DNA of 64,000 nucleotides from Devosia soli (GTDB lineage: Bacteria; Pseudomonadota; Alphaproteobacteria; Rhizobiales; Devosiaceae), in the NCBI RefSeq assembly GCF_000970455.1, contig NZ_LAJG01000023.1, positions 1-64,000 of the forward strand. The letters are read 5' to 3'. The notes beneath the pieces were generated by a model. The model was given only the letters and a program-made list of their open reading frames with translations. It was not told the DNA's origin and searched no databases. The translations under genes were made by a program, and so were the position numbers. Every line of letters starts with the position of its first letter. Position 1 is the first letter of the stretch. Positions 31,125 through 40,693 of this stretch are shown piece after piece.

Positions 31125-32471
31125 TTAGGCTTTGTTTTCGGCCAGGAATTTTTCCAGCCAGTGGATGTCGTAGTTTCCGGCAATGATGTCCGGTTGCTTG
31201 ATCAGCCGCTGGAAGAGGGGAAGGGTGGTCTTGACCCCATCGACGACGAATTCGTCGATCGCACGGCTCAGGCGCTTCAGGCACTCCTCGCGCGTGCGGC
31301 CGTAAACGATCAACTTGCCGATCAGCGAGTCATAATAGGGCGGGATCTTGTAGCCTTGGTACACCGCCGAATCGACGCGCACGCCGACGCCGCCTGCTGG
31401 GTGATAGAAGGTGATGGTGCCCGGCGAGGGTGTGAAGGTCTGCGGATCTTCGGCATTGATCCGCACTTCGATGGCGTGCCCATAGAAGCTGACCTGATCC
31501 TGCGTCATCGACAGCGACTCGCCCGAAGCAACGCGAATCTGCTCATAGACGATATCGATGCCCGTGATCCGCTCTGTGACCGGGTGCTCTACCTGAACGC
31601 GGGTGTTCATTTCGATGAAATAGAACTCGCCGTTCTCGTAGAGAAACTCGATCGTTCCAGCGCCCGAATATTTGAGCTTCCGCATGGCAGAGGCGCAGAT
31701 CTCACCGATATGATCGCGCTCTTCGGGGCTGATCGTCGGGCCGCCTGCTTCTTCCCAGACCTTCTGGTGGCGGCGCTGCAGCGAGCAGTCGCGTACGCCA
31801 AGATGCACGGCATTGCCTTTGCCATCGCCGAGAAGCTGCACTTCGATATGCCGCGGCTTACCGAGATACTTCTCCATATAGACGGCTTCGTTGCCGAAAT
31901 TGGCCTTGGCTTCCGAGCGCGCCGTCGACCAGGCAACGACCACGTCATTTTCGCTGTGGGCAACCTTCATGCCCTTGCCGCCGCCGCCGGCCGTCGCCTT
32001 GATCAGGACCGGATAACCGATTTCGTTGGCGGTCCGCTTGGCGTCTTCTTCGGTCTCGACCGCACCAGCCGAGCCTGGCACCACAGGAATTCCGAGCTCG
32101 ACAGCCGTCTTCTTGGCGGTGATTTTGTCGCCCATGATCTCGATGTGGTGCGCCGAGGGACCGATAAAGGTAACCTTGTGCTCTTCGAGAATCTTCGCGA
32201 AACGCGCGTTTTCCGAAAGAAATCCGTAACCGGGATGCACCGCATCGGCGCCGGTGATCTCGCAGGCGGCGAGGATCGACGGGATATTGAGATAGCTGTC
32301 CTTGGCCGCGTTAGGGCCAATGCAGACGCTCTCGTCGGCGAGGCGGACATGCATGGCATTGGCGTCAGCCGTCGAGTGCACCGCAACCGTCTGGATACCC
32401 AGTTCCTTGCAGGCGCGCAGGATGCGCAGGGCGATTTCGCCGCGATTGGCGATCAGGACTTTCTGGAACAC
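31125..32471 (-). CDS. accC: Acetyl-CoA carboxylase biotin carboxylase subunit
   Basis: ATP-dependent carboxylation of biotin on AccB, the first step of fatty-acid synthesis. It has 448 residues, the normal length. The N-terminal domain starts [21 protein letters not shown]. The ATP-grasp glycine-rich loop is [28 protein letters not shown] holds metal-binding Glu and the catalytic Arg. A C-terminal domain starts at INAEDP. It follows accB by 11 bases. Confidence 0.97.
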   Translation of the reverse strand: MFQKVLIANRGEIALRILRACKELGIQTVAVHSTADANAMHVRLADESVCIGPNAAKDSYLNIPSILAACEITGADAVHPGYGFLSENARFAKILEEHKVTFIGPSAHHIEIMGDKITAKKTAVELGIPVVPGSAGAVETEEDAKRTANEIGYPVLIKATAGGGGKGMKVAHSENDVVVAWSTARSEAKANFGNEAVYMEKYLGKPRHIEVQLLGDGKGNAVHLGVRDCSLQRRHQKVWEEAGGPTISPEERDHIGEICASAMRKLKYSGAGTIEFLYENGEFYFIEMNTRVQVEHPVTERITGIDIVYEQIRVASGESLSMTQDQVSFYGHAIEVRINAEDPQTFTPSPGTITFYHPAGGVGVRVDSAVYQGYKIPPYYDSLIGKLIVYGRTREECLKRLSRAIDEFVVDGVKTTLPLFQRLIKQPDIIAGNYDIHWLEKFLAENKA

Positions 32472-32482
32472 TGAAAGTCTCC

Positions 32483-32983
32483 TTACTCGATGACGACGAG
32501 CGGCTCGCCATACTCGACCGGCTGGGCGTCATCCACCAGAATGCGGGTTACAGTGCCCGAGCGATGCGCCGGAATCTGGTTCATCGTCTTCATCGCTTCG
32601 ATGATCAGAACCGTCTGGCCTTCGGAAACCTTGGTTCCGACATCGACGAACATCGGCTTGCCCGGTTCTGGCGAACGATAGGCCGTTCCAACCATGGGCG
32701 AGGTCAGCGTGCCGGGGTTTGAAGCCAGATCTTCCTTGCTGGCCGGCGCAGCCGCGGGAACGGAGCCGGCGGGCGCAGCAGGAGCCGGCGCAGCCGGAGC
32801 CGCAGGAGGCGCAAAGTACTGCGGGGCAGGCGCATATGCCGGAGCTTCGACCGGGTAGGAGCGCGTAACGCGGACCCTAAATCCTTCTTCGTGCTCGATT
32901 TCGATCTCAGCAAGGTTCTCCTTGTTGAGCAGTTCGGCGATGGCGCGGATCAGGTCCTGATCCACCTGCGATGACTTGGTCAT
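32483..32983 (-). CDS. accB: Acetyl-CoA carboxylase biotin carboxyl carrier protein
   Basis: Carries biotin between AccC and the carboxyltransferase. It has 166 residues. An N-terminal helical region (1-40) is followed by an Ala/Pro-rich mobile linker (about 46-82) and the biotinyl domain, with the biotinylated lysine at Lys132 in EAMKTMN. The thumb motif is in [15 protein letters not shown]. It forms an operon with accC. aroQ lies 32 bases upstream on the same strand. Confidence 0.97.
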   Translation of the reverse strand: MTKSSQVDQDLIRAIAELLNKENLAEIEIEHEEGFRVRVTRSYPVEAPAYAPAPQYFAPPAAPAAPAPAAPAGSVPAAAPASKEDLASNPGTLTSPMVGTAYRSPEPGKPMFVDVGTKVSEGQTVLIIEAMKTMNQIPAHRSGTVTRILVDDAQPVEYGEPLVVIE

Positions 32984-33015
32984 TCTTGTCGGTCTCCCGG
33001 CTTCGCGGCGAAGCG

Positions 33016-33453
33016 TTATTTCAGTTTCTCAGCCATGGCTTCCAGGGCCAATCTATACCCCAGCGTACCAAAGCCGCAAATGACGCCAAAGGCGACTGCC
33101 GACACATAGGAATGGTGCCGGAAGGCCTCGCGCTGATGAATGTTGCTGATGTGAACTTCCGCAACCGGCAGTGCCACGGCTTTGAGTGCGTCGTAGATCG
33201 CTACCGAAGTGTGCGAATAAGCGCCGGGATTGATCAGGATGCCGTCGGCAGTGCCGAGCGCTTCCTGGATCCAGGTGACCAGTTCGCCTTCATAGTTGGA
33301 TTGGCGGAAGTCGATGGAAAGCCCGAACACGGTTCCGGCGGCTCGGCAAAGGGCCTCCACATCTGCCAGGGTCTGCGCGCCGTAGATCGCCGGTTCGCGC
33401 TTGCCGAGCATGTTGAGGTTCGGGCCGTTGAGGACGAGAACGTTCTTTGCCAT
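33016..33453 (-). CDS. aroQ: Type II 3-dehydroquinate dehydratase
   Basis: Shikimate-pathway dehydratase forming a dodecamer. It has 145 residues. The type II signature is [19 protein letters not shown], with catalytic Tyr in PAIYG and Arg in KREP on the mobile lid. [30 protein letters not shown] and [17 protein letters not shown] contain the remaining active-site Asn, His and Arg. The ATG at 33453 is preferred to an upstream in-frame ATG at 33492. The order dsbA-aroQ-accB-accC is conserved in Hyphomicrobiales. Confidence 0.96.
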   Translation of the reverse strand: MAKNVLVLNGPNLNMLGKREPAIYGAQTLADVEALCRAAGTVFGLSIDFRQSNYEGELVTWIQEALGTADGILINPGAYSHTSVAIYDALKAVALPVAEVHISNIHQREAFRHHSYVSAVAFGVICGFGTLGYRLALEAMAEKLK

Positions 33454-33576
33454 TGTCTTTGCGTTGTGCACCGGGTGTTTCCGGTGGTGCAAGGCCGGTT
33501 ACACGAAATGCACCGAAAAGGCGAGCCTTCCCGGTGCGTTGAGGCCAACTATCCAAAGAGTCAGGCGAGATTCAGG

Positions 33577-34431
33577 CTAGCTGCACGTTGTCTCACCACA
33601 ATCGCGCATATTGGCGATCCGGGCCCTCAGATCATCGACCCCAATCGCGCCGGGTATGATCTCGTTGCCGATGATATAGGTCGGCGTGCCCGTGATCCCC
33701 AGCGCCTGCGCGATCTGGTAGGACGTCTGGATCGTCTTGGCGACGCGATCCTCACCCATTTGCAACTCGAGATTGACCGGGCTCAGGCCCAGGTCCGATG
33801 CTGCCGCCAGCGCCACGGACTTGTCCACCTTACCGCGGCTCGAAAACAGCGCCTCGTGGAAGGTCCAATAGTCGACATCCGACTCACCGACGAGCACGCC
33901 GATACGCGCCGCGTCGATCGATTCATTAGAGAGTATCGGAAATTCCTTAAGGATAATCTTGAGGTTCTGATCCTCCGCCAGAAGCGTAGCGAGGTCGGGC
34001 AGCGCAGCGCGGCAATAACTGCAGTTGTAATCGAAAAACTCGACGAGCGTCACATCGCCTTCCGGGTTGCCCAGCACCACCTGGCCCGGACCGTTGAAGA
34101 TCTGGTCATGCATTTCGGCGATCGCCGTGCGCGCCTTGGCTTCGCCCTCGGCCTTGAGCGTATCGTCGAGAGCAATTGAAAGCCGCTGCAAAAGCTTGGG
34201 GTCGCTCATCAGGTAGCTTTCGATCATGGGGTTGAGCACGGCCGGATCGATCGCCGCCGTCTCCTGGACGGGCGCCCGTGCCGCGGCCTCGCGCTCGTCG
34301 AGCACGTTTTCGACAATGGCGCGCACGGCCACTTGGTCGGTCTGCGGCGCCGGCTGGTTGAGCTGAGAATAGCCCAGGGCCCCCGCAAAAATGCCGGCGA
34401 CGGTGGCCAGGACGATAGACAGACGATTCAT
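33577..34431 (-). CDS. DsbA-family periplasmic thiol oxidoreductase
   Basis: 284 residues. An N-terminal hydrophobic segment (about 4-21) anchors or exports it. A helical stretch (30-110) precedes the thioredoxin/DsbA domain. The redox centre is C137-SY-C140 in EFFDYNCSYCR, and the cis-proline loop is GTPTYIIGNEIIPG. The long N-terminal part fits the Com1/ScsC-like DsbA group rather than classical DsbA, so isomerase activity is possible. Two extra cysteines lie at the C terminus (MRDCGETTCS). It is divergent from the aminotransferase gene. Confidence 0.88.
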   Translation of the reverse strand: MNRLSIVLATVAGIFAGALGYSQLNQPAPQTDQVAVRAIVENVLDEREAAARAPVQETAAIDPAVLNPMIESYLMSDPKLLQRLSIALDDTLKAEGEAKARTAIAEMHDQIFNGPGQVVLGNPEGDVTLVEFFDYNCSYCRAALPDLATLLAEDQNLKIILKEFPILSNESIDAARIGVLVGESDVDYWTFHEALFSSRGKVDKSVALAAASDLGLSPVNLELQMGEDRVAKTIQTSYQIAQALGITGTPTYIIGNEIIPGAIGVDDLRARIANMRDCGETTCS

Positions 34432-34476
34432 CGGATCCCCAAGGCAAAAAGTTCTTTTCGGCCTTCTAACAGACCT

Positions 34477-34531
34477 CGTGCCAGACTGGCACGGAACAAT
34501 TGCCGTCCGCTGAACGCTGATTTCAATTGTT
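34477..34531. promoter_or_regulatory. Two palindromes in the dsbA/aminotransferase divergent promoter region
   Basis: CGTGCCA-GAC-TGGCACG is a perfect 17-base palindrome at 34477-34493. Directly beside it, AACAATTG (34495-34502) and CAATTGTT (34524-34531) are perfect eight-base arms 21 bases apart. They lie in the 155-bp gap between the two divergent start codons. Such symmetric sites usually bind dimeric regulators; which one is unknown. Confidence 0.5.
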
Positions 34532-34586
34532 GTTGAGTTGCACCACGCTTGTCGTTAGTCCCGAGGTCCAAACAAGGACAATGCCG

Positions 34587-35741
34587 ATGACCTCCCCCAG
34601 CCAAGACGGCCTGATGCCGTTTCTCGCCATGGACATCCTTAACCGCGCGAAGGTGCTGGAAGGGCAGGGCCGCACCATTTGCCACTTGGAATTGGGGGAG
34701 CCTGGCCAGCCGCCTGCGCCGAAAGTCCTCGAAGCTGTCGCGCGCGCCCTCCCCAATCCGCAGGGTTATACCAGCGCCAAGGGGCTGCCCGCTCTTCTGG
34801 AGCAACTTGCGCGCTACTATGAACACCAGCACAACGTCGCCGTCAGCCCGGATTTGATTCTCGCCACAATGGGTTCGTCGGCCGGCTTCATCCTAGCCTT
34901 TCACACGGCCTTTCGCCCGGGCGCCCGCATAGCTATCACCCGCCCAGGCTATCCCGCCTATATCAACACCATCATCGGCCTCGGCTTTCAGGTCGCTGAA
35001 ATTCCGGTTTCTGCGGAAAACAACTGGCACCTTACCGGTGCGCAGATCGAAGCTGCCTACAAGAAGATGCCATTCGATGGCCTGCTCTTTGCCAGCCCCG
35101 CCAACCCCACCGGCGCGGCAGTTGACCGTGCCGGTCTCGCCGACATCATCGAAACCTGCAAGCGGCTGGGCATCACCTTCATCTCCGACGAGATCTATCA
35201 CGGCCTCGATTATCGCGGCCCCTCGGTGTCGGCTCTCGAACTGACGCGCGACGCCATCGTCATCAATAGCTTCTCGAAATACTATTGCATGACCGGTTGG
35301 CGCATCGGCTGGATGATTTTGCCCGAAAGCCTCGTCCGCCGCGCCGAAGTGCTCCAGCAAAACCTTTTCATATCTGCCCCCACCCTCAGCCAGGTCGCCG
35401 CCACGGCGGCGCTGGACGAGCGCGACTATTCCGAAGCGCAAAAGGCCATCTATGCCGAAAACCGCCGGATTCTCACCAAAGGTCTCCAAGACCTTGGCTT
35501 CGATCTCCCGGTCGCCGCTGACGGCGCCTTCTATGCCTATGCCGGAATATCGAAGTTTTCCAAAGACTCACTGGCCTTTTGTGAATCACTTCTCGAACGC
35601 GCCGGTATCGCCTCGACGCCCGGTGTCGACTTCGACCGCAACAACGGTCACGGCTATGTCCGCTTCAGCTATGCTGGTACGCGCCAGACTGTCGAACTCG
35701 CCCTTGAACGGCTCGACACGTACCTGAGGGCAGGGGCATGA
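34587..35741 (+). CDS. Class I/II pyridoxal-phosphate aminotransferase
   Basis: 384-residue fold-type I aminotransferase. The PLP lysine is Lys231 in NSFSKYYCMTGWRIGW. Other conserved parts are LELGEPGQPPAP, the FASPANPTGA loop, ISDEIYHGLDY (Asp and Tyr at the cofactor) and the substrate-carboxylate Arg in GYVRFSYAG. The substrate is probably aspartate or another amino acid, not resolved. AAGGA fits the ATG at 34587 (eight bases) better than the one at 34581. The stop overlaps the GNAT start by ATGA. Confidence 0.9.
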   Translation: MTSPSQDGLMPFLAMDILNRAKVLEGQGRTICHLELGEPGQPPAPKVLEAVARALPNPQGYTSAKGLPALLEQLARYYEHQHNVAVSPDLILATMGSSAGFILAFHTAFRPGARIAITRPGYPAYINTIIGLGFQVAEIPVSAENNWHLTGAQIEAAYKKMPFDGLLFASPANPTGAAVDRAGLADIIETCKRLGITFISDEIYHGLDYRGPSVSALELTRDAIVINSFSKYYCMTGWRIGWMILPESLVRRAEVLQQNLFISAPTLSQVAATAALDERDYSEAQKAIYAENRRILTKGLQDLGFDLPVAADGAFYAYAGISKFSKDSLAFCESLLERAGIASTPGVDFDRNNGHGYVRFSYAGTRQTVELALERLDTYLRAGA

Positions 35742-36241
35742 CCGTTCCAACGCTGGAGACGGAGCGCCTCGTCCTGCGCCCAATGCGGATCGATGATTTC
35801 CCTGCATACGCCGCCTTGATGGCGTCGCCCCGGTCCCTATTCATGGGCGGGCCCTATGACCAGCGCGGCGCCTGGGGCATGTTTTGCCACGACGTCGCGC
35901 TGTGGGCGCTTTATGGCCATGGCGCCTTGATGATCGATCGAAAATCGGATGGGACATGCATAGGACAGGTTGGTATCAACCATGGCCCGCTCTACCCCGA
36001 AAAAGAACTCGGCTGGCTGCTTTATGACGGTTTCGAGGGCCACGGCTACGCTACGGAAGCGGCTATGGCACTGAAGGATTGGGCGTTTGAATTTCTCGAG
36101 CTGCGCACCCTTGTCAGTTATGTCGACCCGGCCAACGAGCCGTCAAAGTCAGTCGCCACGCGCCTTGGCGGAAAGCGTGACGTCGATGCCCCGGTGCAGG
36201 ACGAAGGCGATCTAGCCTATCGCTACACCGCCAGAAATTAG
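35738..36241 (+). CDS. GNAT-family N-acetyltransferase (RimJ/RimL-like)
   Basis: 167 residues. ETERLVLRPMRIDDFPAYAALMASP is the RimJ/RimL-type start. The acetyl-CoA-binding loop is DGFEGHGYATEAAMALKDWAF, a variant of Q/RxxGxG/A. VSYVDPANEPSKSVATRLGG is the usual late segment. The substrate is unknown. It is coupled to the aminotransferase by a four-base overlap, so the pair may act on related compounds. Its stop overlaps that of the convergent VOC gene. Confidence 0.87.
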   Translation: MTVPTLETERLVLRPMRIDDFPAYAALMASPRSLFMGGPYDQRGAWGMFCHDVALWALYGHGALMIDRKSDGTCIGQVGINHGPLYPEKELGWLLYDGFEGHGYATEAAMALKDWAFEFLELRTLVSYVDPANEPSKSVATRLGGKRDVDAPVQDEGDLAYRYTARN

Positions 36242-36603
36242 CGCGCGGGCGGTGCAAAGATCCTTATCCGGTGCCCATCCGGGTCTTCGAGGACAAACGT
36301 GTATCCAAAATCCATCATATGCGGCTCCTGCAAGACCTTCGCCTTGCTCGACCAATCCCTGAAAGTCATCTTGACGGCGGCATCGTCCGCCTCACTGAAC
36401 GTCACTTCCATGCCGCCAGCGGGCAGGGGCCTTGGAACGATGTCGTCGGCGATCCAAGGTCCAAGCTTCATACCGTTCGCCAGAATGTAGAGCACGAAGG
36501 TTGGCGAATTCTCGATTGGGCTCAAGCCAAGAAGCGAGGTGTAAAAGGCTTCGCTCCGCGCCGGATCGGCGACCGACAGCAAAATGTAATTGAGTGTACG
36601 CAT
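36238..36603 (-). CDS. VOC-family (glyoxalase/bleomycin-resistance fold) protein
   Basis: 121 residues made of the paired beta-alpha-beta modules of the VOC fold. LNYILLSVADPARSEAFYTSLLGLSP is the N module and FVLEDPDGHRIRIFAPP ends the C module with the usual Glu/Asp-Pro-Asp-Gly. A metal-binding His is not conserved at the first position, so catalytic activity is doubtful. AAGGAG six bases before the ATG at 36603 fixes the start. It lies 62 bases after the broken regulator gene, its likely former or present partner. Confidence 0.84.
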   Translation of the reverse strand: MRTLNYILLSVADPARSEAFYTSLLGLSPIENSPTFVLYILANGMKLGPWIADDIVPRPLPAGGMEVTFSEADDAAVKMTFRDWSSKAKVLQEPHMMDFGYTFVLEDPDGHRIRIFAPPAR

Positions 36604-36665
36604 GGCGTTCTCCTTTTCGAAGGAGATCACCATAGGATGACGGGCTGCCAGTTTCCGGCAGTGGC

Positions 36666-37355
36666 TCAAGGCGACGCAATGCCTTCCCGCTCGCGCCATT
36701 CCTTGAGCATCGCGGCACGCCGCCGCGGATATCGTTCATCGGACACGTCGAGCCGGGTGATCCGGTCGACGCGAAAACTCCGGTAGTCATGCCGCATCTC
36801 GCACCACGCACTGACGACGCGCACCTTATCGAAGAACCCGATCAGAAATGACCAGATGGTTCGGTCCGTCGTTTTTCCGGCGGAATCGGCTTAGGTGATA
36901 AAGAGTTTGCGCTCATTGCGAATGGCGAGGCGGATTTGCCCTGCATCGACAGATGCAGTCTCCATGCCCATCCGGGCGACCAGCAGATTGGTCGCTTCGG
37001 CCCGCTCCCGCAATTCCGCCGGCAGGACAGCAAGGATTTTGCTCATTGCTTGATGTGCGGACTGGCTGAGCCGCCGGTCATTTGATCGCGCGACCACCCA
37101 ACGCGATCCGAGAACGATGGCTTCGATCTCGTCGGCAGAAAACATCAGGGGTGGCAATGTAAAGCCGGGCCTCAAAACATAGCCAAGGCCAGGCTCGCCT
37201 TAGATATCCGAGCCCTGCGCCTGCAGTGTCGCAATATCTCGATAGAGCGTACGAATGGAAATGCCGAGTTCCCGGGCCAGGTCAGGCCCGGTTACCGGCA
37301 CGCGCTTATTGCGCAGCAGTTGCAAGAGATCGAGCAGTCGTTCAGAACGAGACAT
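36666..37355 (-). pseudogene. YafY-type HTH/WYL regulator interrupted by two in-frame TAA codons
   Basis: Read through, this is a 229-residue YafY-like regulator: an N-terminal HTH (MSRSERLLDLLQLL, ELGISIRTLYRDIATLQAQG) and a WYL-type C-terminal domain. The frame is intact from end to end, but codon 52 (37200-37202) and a codon at 36891-36893 are TAA. The first replaces an expected charged residue before GEPGLGYVLRPGF; the second follows RNERKLFIT, where Tyr is usual. Each needs one base change from GAA and TAC. No ribosome site is visible before the ATG, which abuts the rne terminator. It is probably a decayed regulator of the adjacent VOC gene. Confidence 0.82.
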
Positions 37356-37360
37356 GAGAC

Positions 37361-37386
37361 GAAAAGGGCGGCCCGAAAGCCGCCCT
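37361..37386 (-). terminator. Terminator of rne
   Basis: On the minus strand AGGGCGGC-TTTCGG-GCCGCCCT is followed by TTTCG. It lies 10 bases after the rne stop and ends six bases before the ATG of the broken YafY gene. Confidence 0.78.
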
Positions 37387-37395
37387 CGTTAGATC

Positions 37396-40104
37396 CTAGC
37401 CTAGGCCAAGCCGGCGCTGCCACCAGCCGACCTTTTTCTTCTTTTCAGGCTCCGTTTCGCCTTCGGCAGGCTCGGCCGCTTCTTGGGCATTGGCGCTCGA
37501 AGAAACCACGACACCTTCTGGTGGAAGTTCCTTCTTCTGCCGCCTTGGGCGGGTTTCAGCTGCTTCCGTCGCGGTCTCTGCCTTGGGTTCTGGCGCAGTC
37601 TCGACGGGCGCCTCGGCCGCTGGAGCCTCTGTCGCCATTGCCTCGGCTTCAGCCACCGGTTCGGCCTTCTTGCGCGTGCGCGGCTTGCGCTTCGGCTTTT
37701 CCGCAGCAGCTTCTGCTGCTCCCACTGGGGCTGGCGCCTCGACAGCTACGTCTGCCGGAGCCTCGGCCTCGCTTGCCTTGGGCTTGCGCGCCCGAGGCTT
37801 GCGCTTCGGCTTCTCGGCGATGGCCTCGGCTTCCGCCATCACGCTTTCGGCCATGGTTTCCGCCGGCTGCACCGCCGGAGCACCCTCTTCATTGCCCTGC
37901 GCCAGAAGCACATCGGCAATCACGGCCTGCTCGACTGCGGTTACTTCCGCCACTGGCGCTTCCTCGCCGGCAGCTGCCACGACATCGCCATCCTGATCGC
38001 GGCGGTTACGGCGACCGCCGCGGCGGCCGCGACGGCGACGACGACGGTTTTCGCTATCGGCCTCCGTGGGCCGTGCCGAGTTTTCCTCGTCACCGTCTTC
38101 GTCGCCACCTTCAGCAACTTCGGCTTCGTCGGCCTCGCCTTCGGCTTGGCTTTCACGCACTTCGACTGCTGGGCGTTCTTCGCCACGCTCGCCACCAGCA
38201 CCACCGCGACGGCGGCGGCGACGGCGACGGCGACCATTGCCGCCACTGCCTTCACCTTCGCCATTGTCGTCGCTGCGGGCTTCGGTTGATTCCTCTTCAT
38301 CTGCCACTTCGATCTCGACATCGTCTTCGATGTCTTCGATCACAGCCGTGTCGACGCGAACGTGCTCGACCGCGCGCTGATCGGCATAGGACATGACCCG
38401 CGCTTCGCCCTTTTCGATGGCGAACTGGTGTCCCGTCATCTTGCTATCGGCCGTTATGGTGATCGAGAGGTGATTGCGAATTTCGAGCGCAGTCAGCGTC
38501 TCGCGCTTGAAGTTGAGGATATAGAGCGCCACCTCGACCGGCACGCGCACGTTGATCGACTGCCCCTGCTTGCGCAGCACGTGGTCTTCGATGTGGCGCA
38601 TGATCATCAGCGCCAGCGATTCGGTCGAACGCACGAGGCCCGTGCCATCGCAGATCGGGCACTTGTGGGTCGAGCTTTCAACGACGCCGAAGCGGATACG
38701 CTGGCGGCTCATTTCCATGAGCCCGAAGTGCGAAATCCGGCCAACCTGGATACGCGCGCGATCGTCCTTGAGCGCATCCTTGAGCTTGCGCTCGACGGCT
38801 CGATTGGAGCGGTTCTCCATCATGTCGATGAAATCGATGACGATGAGACCGGCAAGGTCACGCAGGCGAAGCTGCCGGGCCACTTCGTCGGCGGCCTCGA
38901 GGTTGGTCTGAAGCGCCGTGTCCTCGATGTTGTGCTCCTTGGTGGAGCGCCCCGAGTTCACGTCGATCGAAACCAGCGCTTCGGTCGGATTGATGACGAT
39001 ATATCCACCGGAGGGCAGGGTGACGACCGGCGAGAACATCTGGTCGAGCTGGGTCTCGATGCCGTACTTCGAAAAGAGCGGCTGCTCCTCGCCATAGATG
39101 CGTACGTTCTTGGCGTGGCTCGGCATGATCATCTTCATGAAGTCCTTGGCCTCGCGGTACGCCGCTTCGCCAGCCACCAGAACTTCGTCGATGTCCTTGT
39201 TATAGAGGTCGCGAATGGTTCGCTTGATAAGCGAGCCTTCTTCATAAACCAGGCACGGCGCAGAGCTTTGCAGCGTTAGCGTGCGCACGCTTTCCCAAAG
39301 ACGCATCAGGTATTCGAAGTCGCGCTTGACCTCTGCCTTGGTGCGGCTGGCGCCGGCCGTACGTAGGATAACACCCATGCCCTGCGGCACTTCGAGATCG
39401 GCGGTGATCTCCTTGAGGCGCTTGCGATCGGCTGCGTTGGTGATCTTGCGCGAAATGCCACCGCCACGCGCAGTGTTCGGCATGAGCACCGAATAACGGC
39501 CGGCGAGCGAGAGATATGTCGTCAGAGCCGCGCCCTTGTTGCCGCGCTCTTCCTTGACCACCTGCACCAGCATCACCTGCCGGCGCTTGATCACTTCCTG
39601 GATCTTGTATTGCTTGCGGCTGTGGTGCGAGCGGCGACGCTCCGGCACTTCCTCAAGCGCATCCGCGCCACCAATCGATTCAACTGGCTCGGAATTGGCT
39701 GGTGCCTGCTCGATATGGCTTTCTTCTTCGCCTTCGGCTTCAGAATGCTCTGCCTCGGCGTCGCTCTCAGTCGTCGCCGGCGCAGCCTCCGCTGCTTCCT
39801 CGTGGTGGTCGTCGTCGTGCTCTTCTTCGCGCAGCAGGGCTTCGCGGTCGGCCACGGGGATCTGATAGTAATCGGGGTGGATTTCGCTAAACGCGAGAAA
39901 TCCGTGGCGATTGCCGCCATATTCGACAAATGCTGCCTGCAGCGACGGCTCAACGCGCGTCACCTTCGCAAGGTAGATATTACCCCGCAATTGGCGGCGG
40001 GTCGCCGATTCAAAGTCGAATTCCTCAAGCCGGTTACCAGCGGTAACGACAATCCGTGTTTCTTCCGGGTGGATGGCATCCACCAGCATTCTTTTGGTCG
40101 CCAT
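37396..40104 (-). CDS. rne: Ribonuclease E
   Basis: Endoribonuclease central to mRNA decay and rRNA/tRNA processing, 902 residues. The S1 domain (about 35-190) is interrupted at about 94-160 by an acidic, low-complexity insert typical of alphaproteobacterial RNase E. The catalytic DNase I-like region has VSIDVNSGR (381-386 core) and LIVIDFIDMMENRSNR, whose aspartates bind Mg2+. The Zn-link is K-CPIC-DGTG (Cys482, Cys485). The C-terminal 400 residues are disordered, with Arg-rich runs and Ala/Pro/Lys tracts for RNA and degradosome binding, ending in GWWQRRLGLG. GGAG lies six bases before the ATG at 40104. Confidence 0.96.
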   Translation of the reverse strand: MATKRMLVDAIHPEETRIVVTAGNRLEEFDFESATRRQLRGNIYLAKVTRVEPSLQAAFVEYGGNRHGFLAFSEIHPDYYQIPVADREALLREEEHDDDHHEEAAEAAPATTESDAEAEHSEAEGEEESHIEQAPANSEPVESIGGADALEEVPERRRSHHSRKQYKIQEVIKRRQVMLVQVVKEERGNKGAALTTYLSLAGRYSVLMPNTARGGGISRKITNAADRKRLKEITADLEVPQGMGVILRTAGASRTKAEVKRDFEYLMRLWESVRTLTLQSSAPCLVYEEGSLIKRTIRDLYNKDIDEVLVAGEAAYREAKDFMKMIMPSHAKNVRIYGEEQPLFSKYGIETQLDQMFSPVVTLPSGGYIVINPTEALVSIDVNSGRSTKEHNIEDTALQTNLEAADEVARQLRLRDLAGLIVIDFIDMMENRSNRAVERKLKDALKDDRARIQVGRISHFGLMEMSRQRIRFGVVESSTHKCPICDGTGLVRSTESLALMIMRHIEDHVLRKQGQSINVRVPVEVALYILNFKRETLTALEIRNHLSITITADSKMTGHQFAIEKGEARVMSYADQRAVEHVRVDTAVIEDIEDDVEIEVADEEESTEARSDDNGEGEGSGGNGRRRRRRRRRGGAGGERGEERPAVEVRESQAEGEADEAEVAEGGDEDGDEENSARPTEADSENRRRRRRGRRGGRRNRRDQDGDVVAAAGEEAPVAEVTAVEQAVIADVLLAQGNEEGAPAVQPAETMAESVMAEAEAIAEKPKRKPRARKPKASEAEAPADVAVEAPAPVGAAEAAAEKPKRKPRTRKKAEPVAEAEAMATEAPAAEAPVETAPEPKAETATEAAETRPRRQKKELPPEGVVVSSSANAQEAAEPAEGETEPEKKKKVGWWQRRLGLG

Positions 40105-40693
40105 TGTGAACTCCGCGCACCCGCGCGCCGACAAGGGGCTGCCGGTTGACCGGCATACCTGAAGTGGCGCGTTGCGGGGCGAATGGTGTGGGTGAAATCG
40201 GGCGCGAACCTCTCACATTCAGCGCACCGGCAAAACTGGTCATGGCCGGGGTAAGGGGCGAAGCAAAACGGCAATCGGCTAATTCGATCGCGTCGCGCTT
40301 TGTCCGCCTGCGGGCCATATGACCTCTTCCTATTGGATGGCAAACCGCGAGGGCTCGCCATCGTCCGATCCAAGACGGACCGAAATTCGTCATCGAAGGC
40401 GCTGAAAATCGCCGCTTTCAATCCGGGCCATGTGTTTGTGTGACACACTGGCCCGGGCGGTATCCGCGGCGGCGCGACGAGATCGAGAACTCGATCGCTG
40501 GCGCTCGCAAAATACCTGCGCCTTCATGTAAGCGTGTAGGGATGTTGCGCCAGATTAGCAACAGGAAACTCTAAATCTGAAGAATGTCTGGCTTTTGTCC
40601 GGACCGTTCTTTGCCCCATTGGCCAAATCATCGCATAACCCGTGTCTGCCGCAGATTCGCCCGAAGGGCATGTGACATGGCTTGGCGACACGC
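40105..40693. promoter_or_regulatory. Long divergent region between rne and the amidase gene
   Basis: 589 bases without a supported gene. RNase E genes are usually autoregulated through a long structured 5' leader, and this region is long enough for one on the minus strand. It contains several GC-rich inverted segments, for example the GGGCCA...TGGCCC arms at about 40427-40456. No known RNA family is recognised. Promoters for both divergent genes should lie here, but I cannot place them with confidence. Confidence 0.4.

Noticed and set aside
31050-32474. Long plus-strand frame across accC
   Set aside because: Antisense shadow of a full-length, highly conserved biotin carboxylase.
36893-37175. 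Middle segment of the YafY gene as an independent 94-residue protein
   Set aside because: It begins and ends inside one continuous regulator reading, lacks a ribosome site and has no complete domain.
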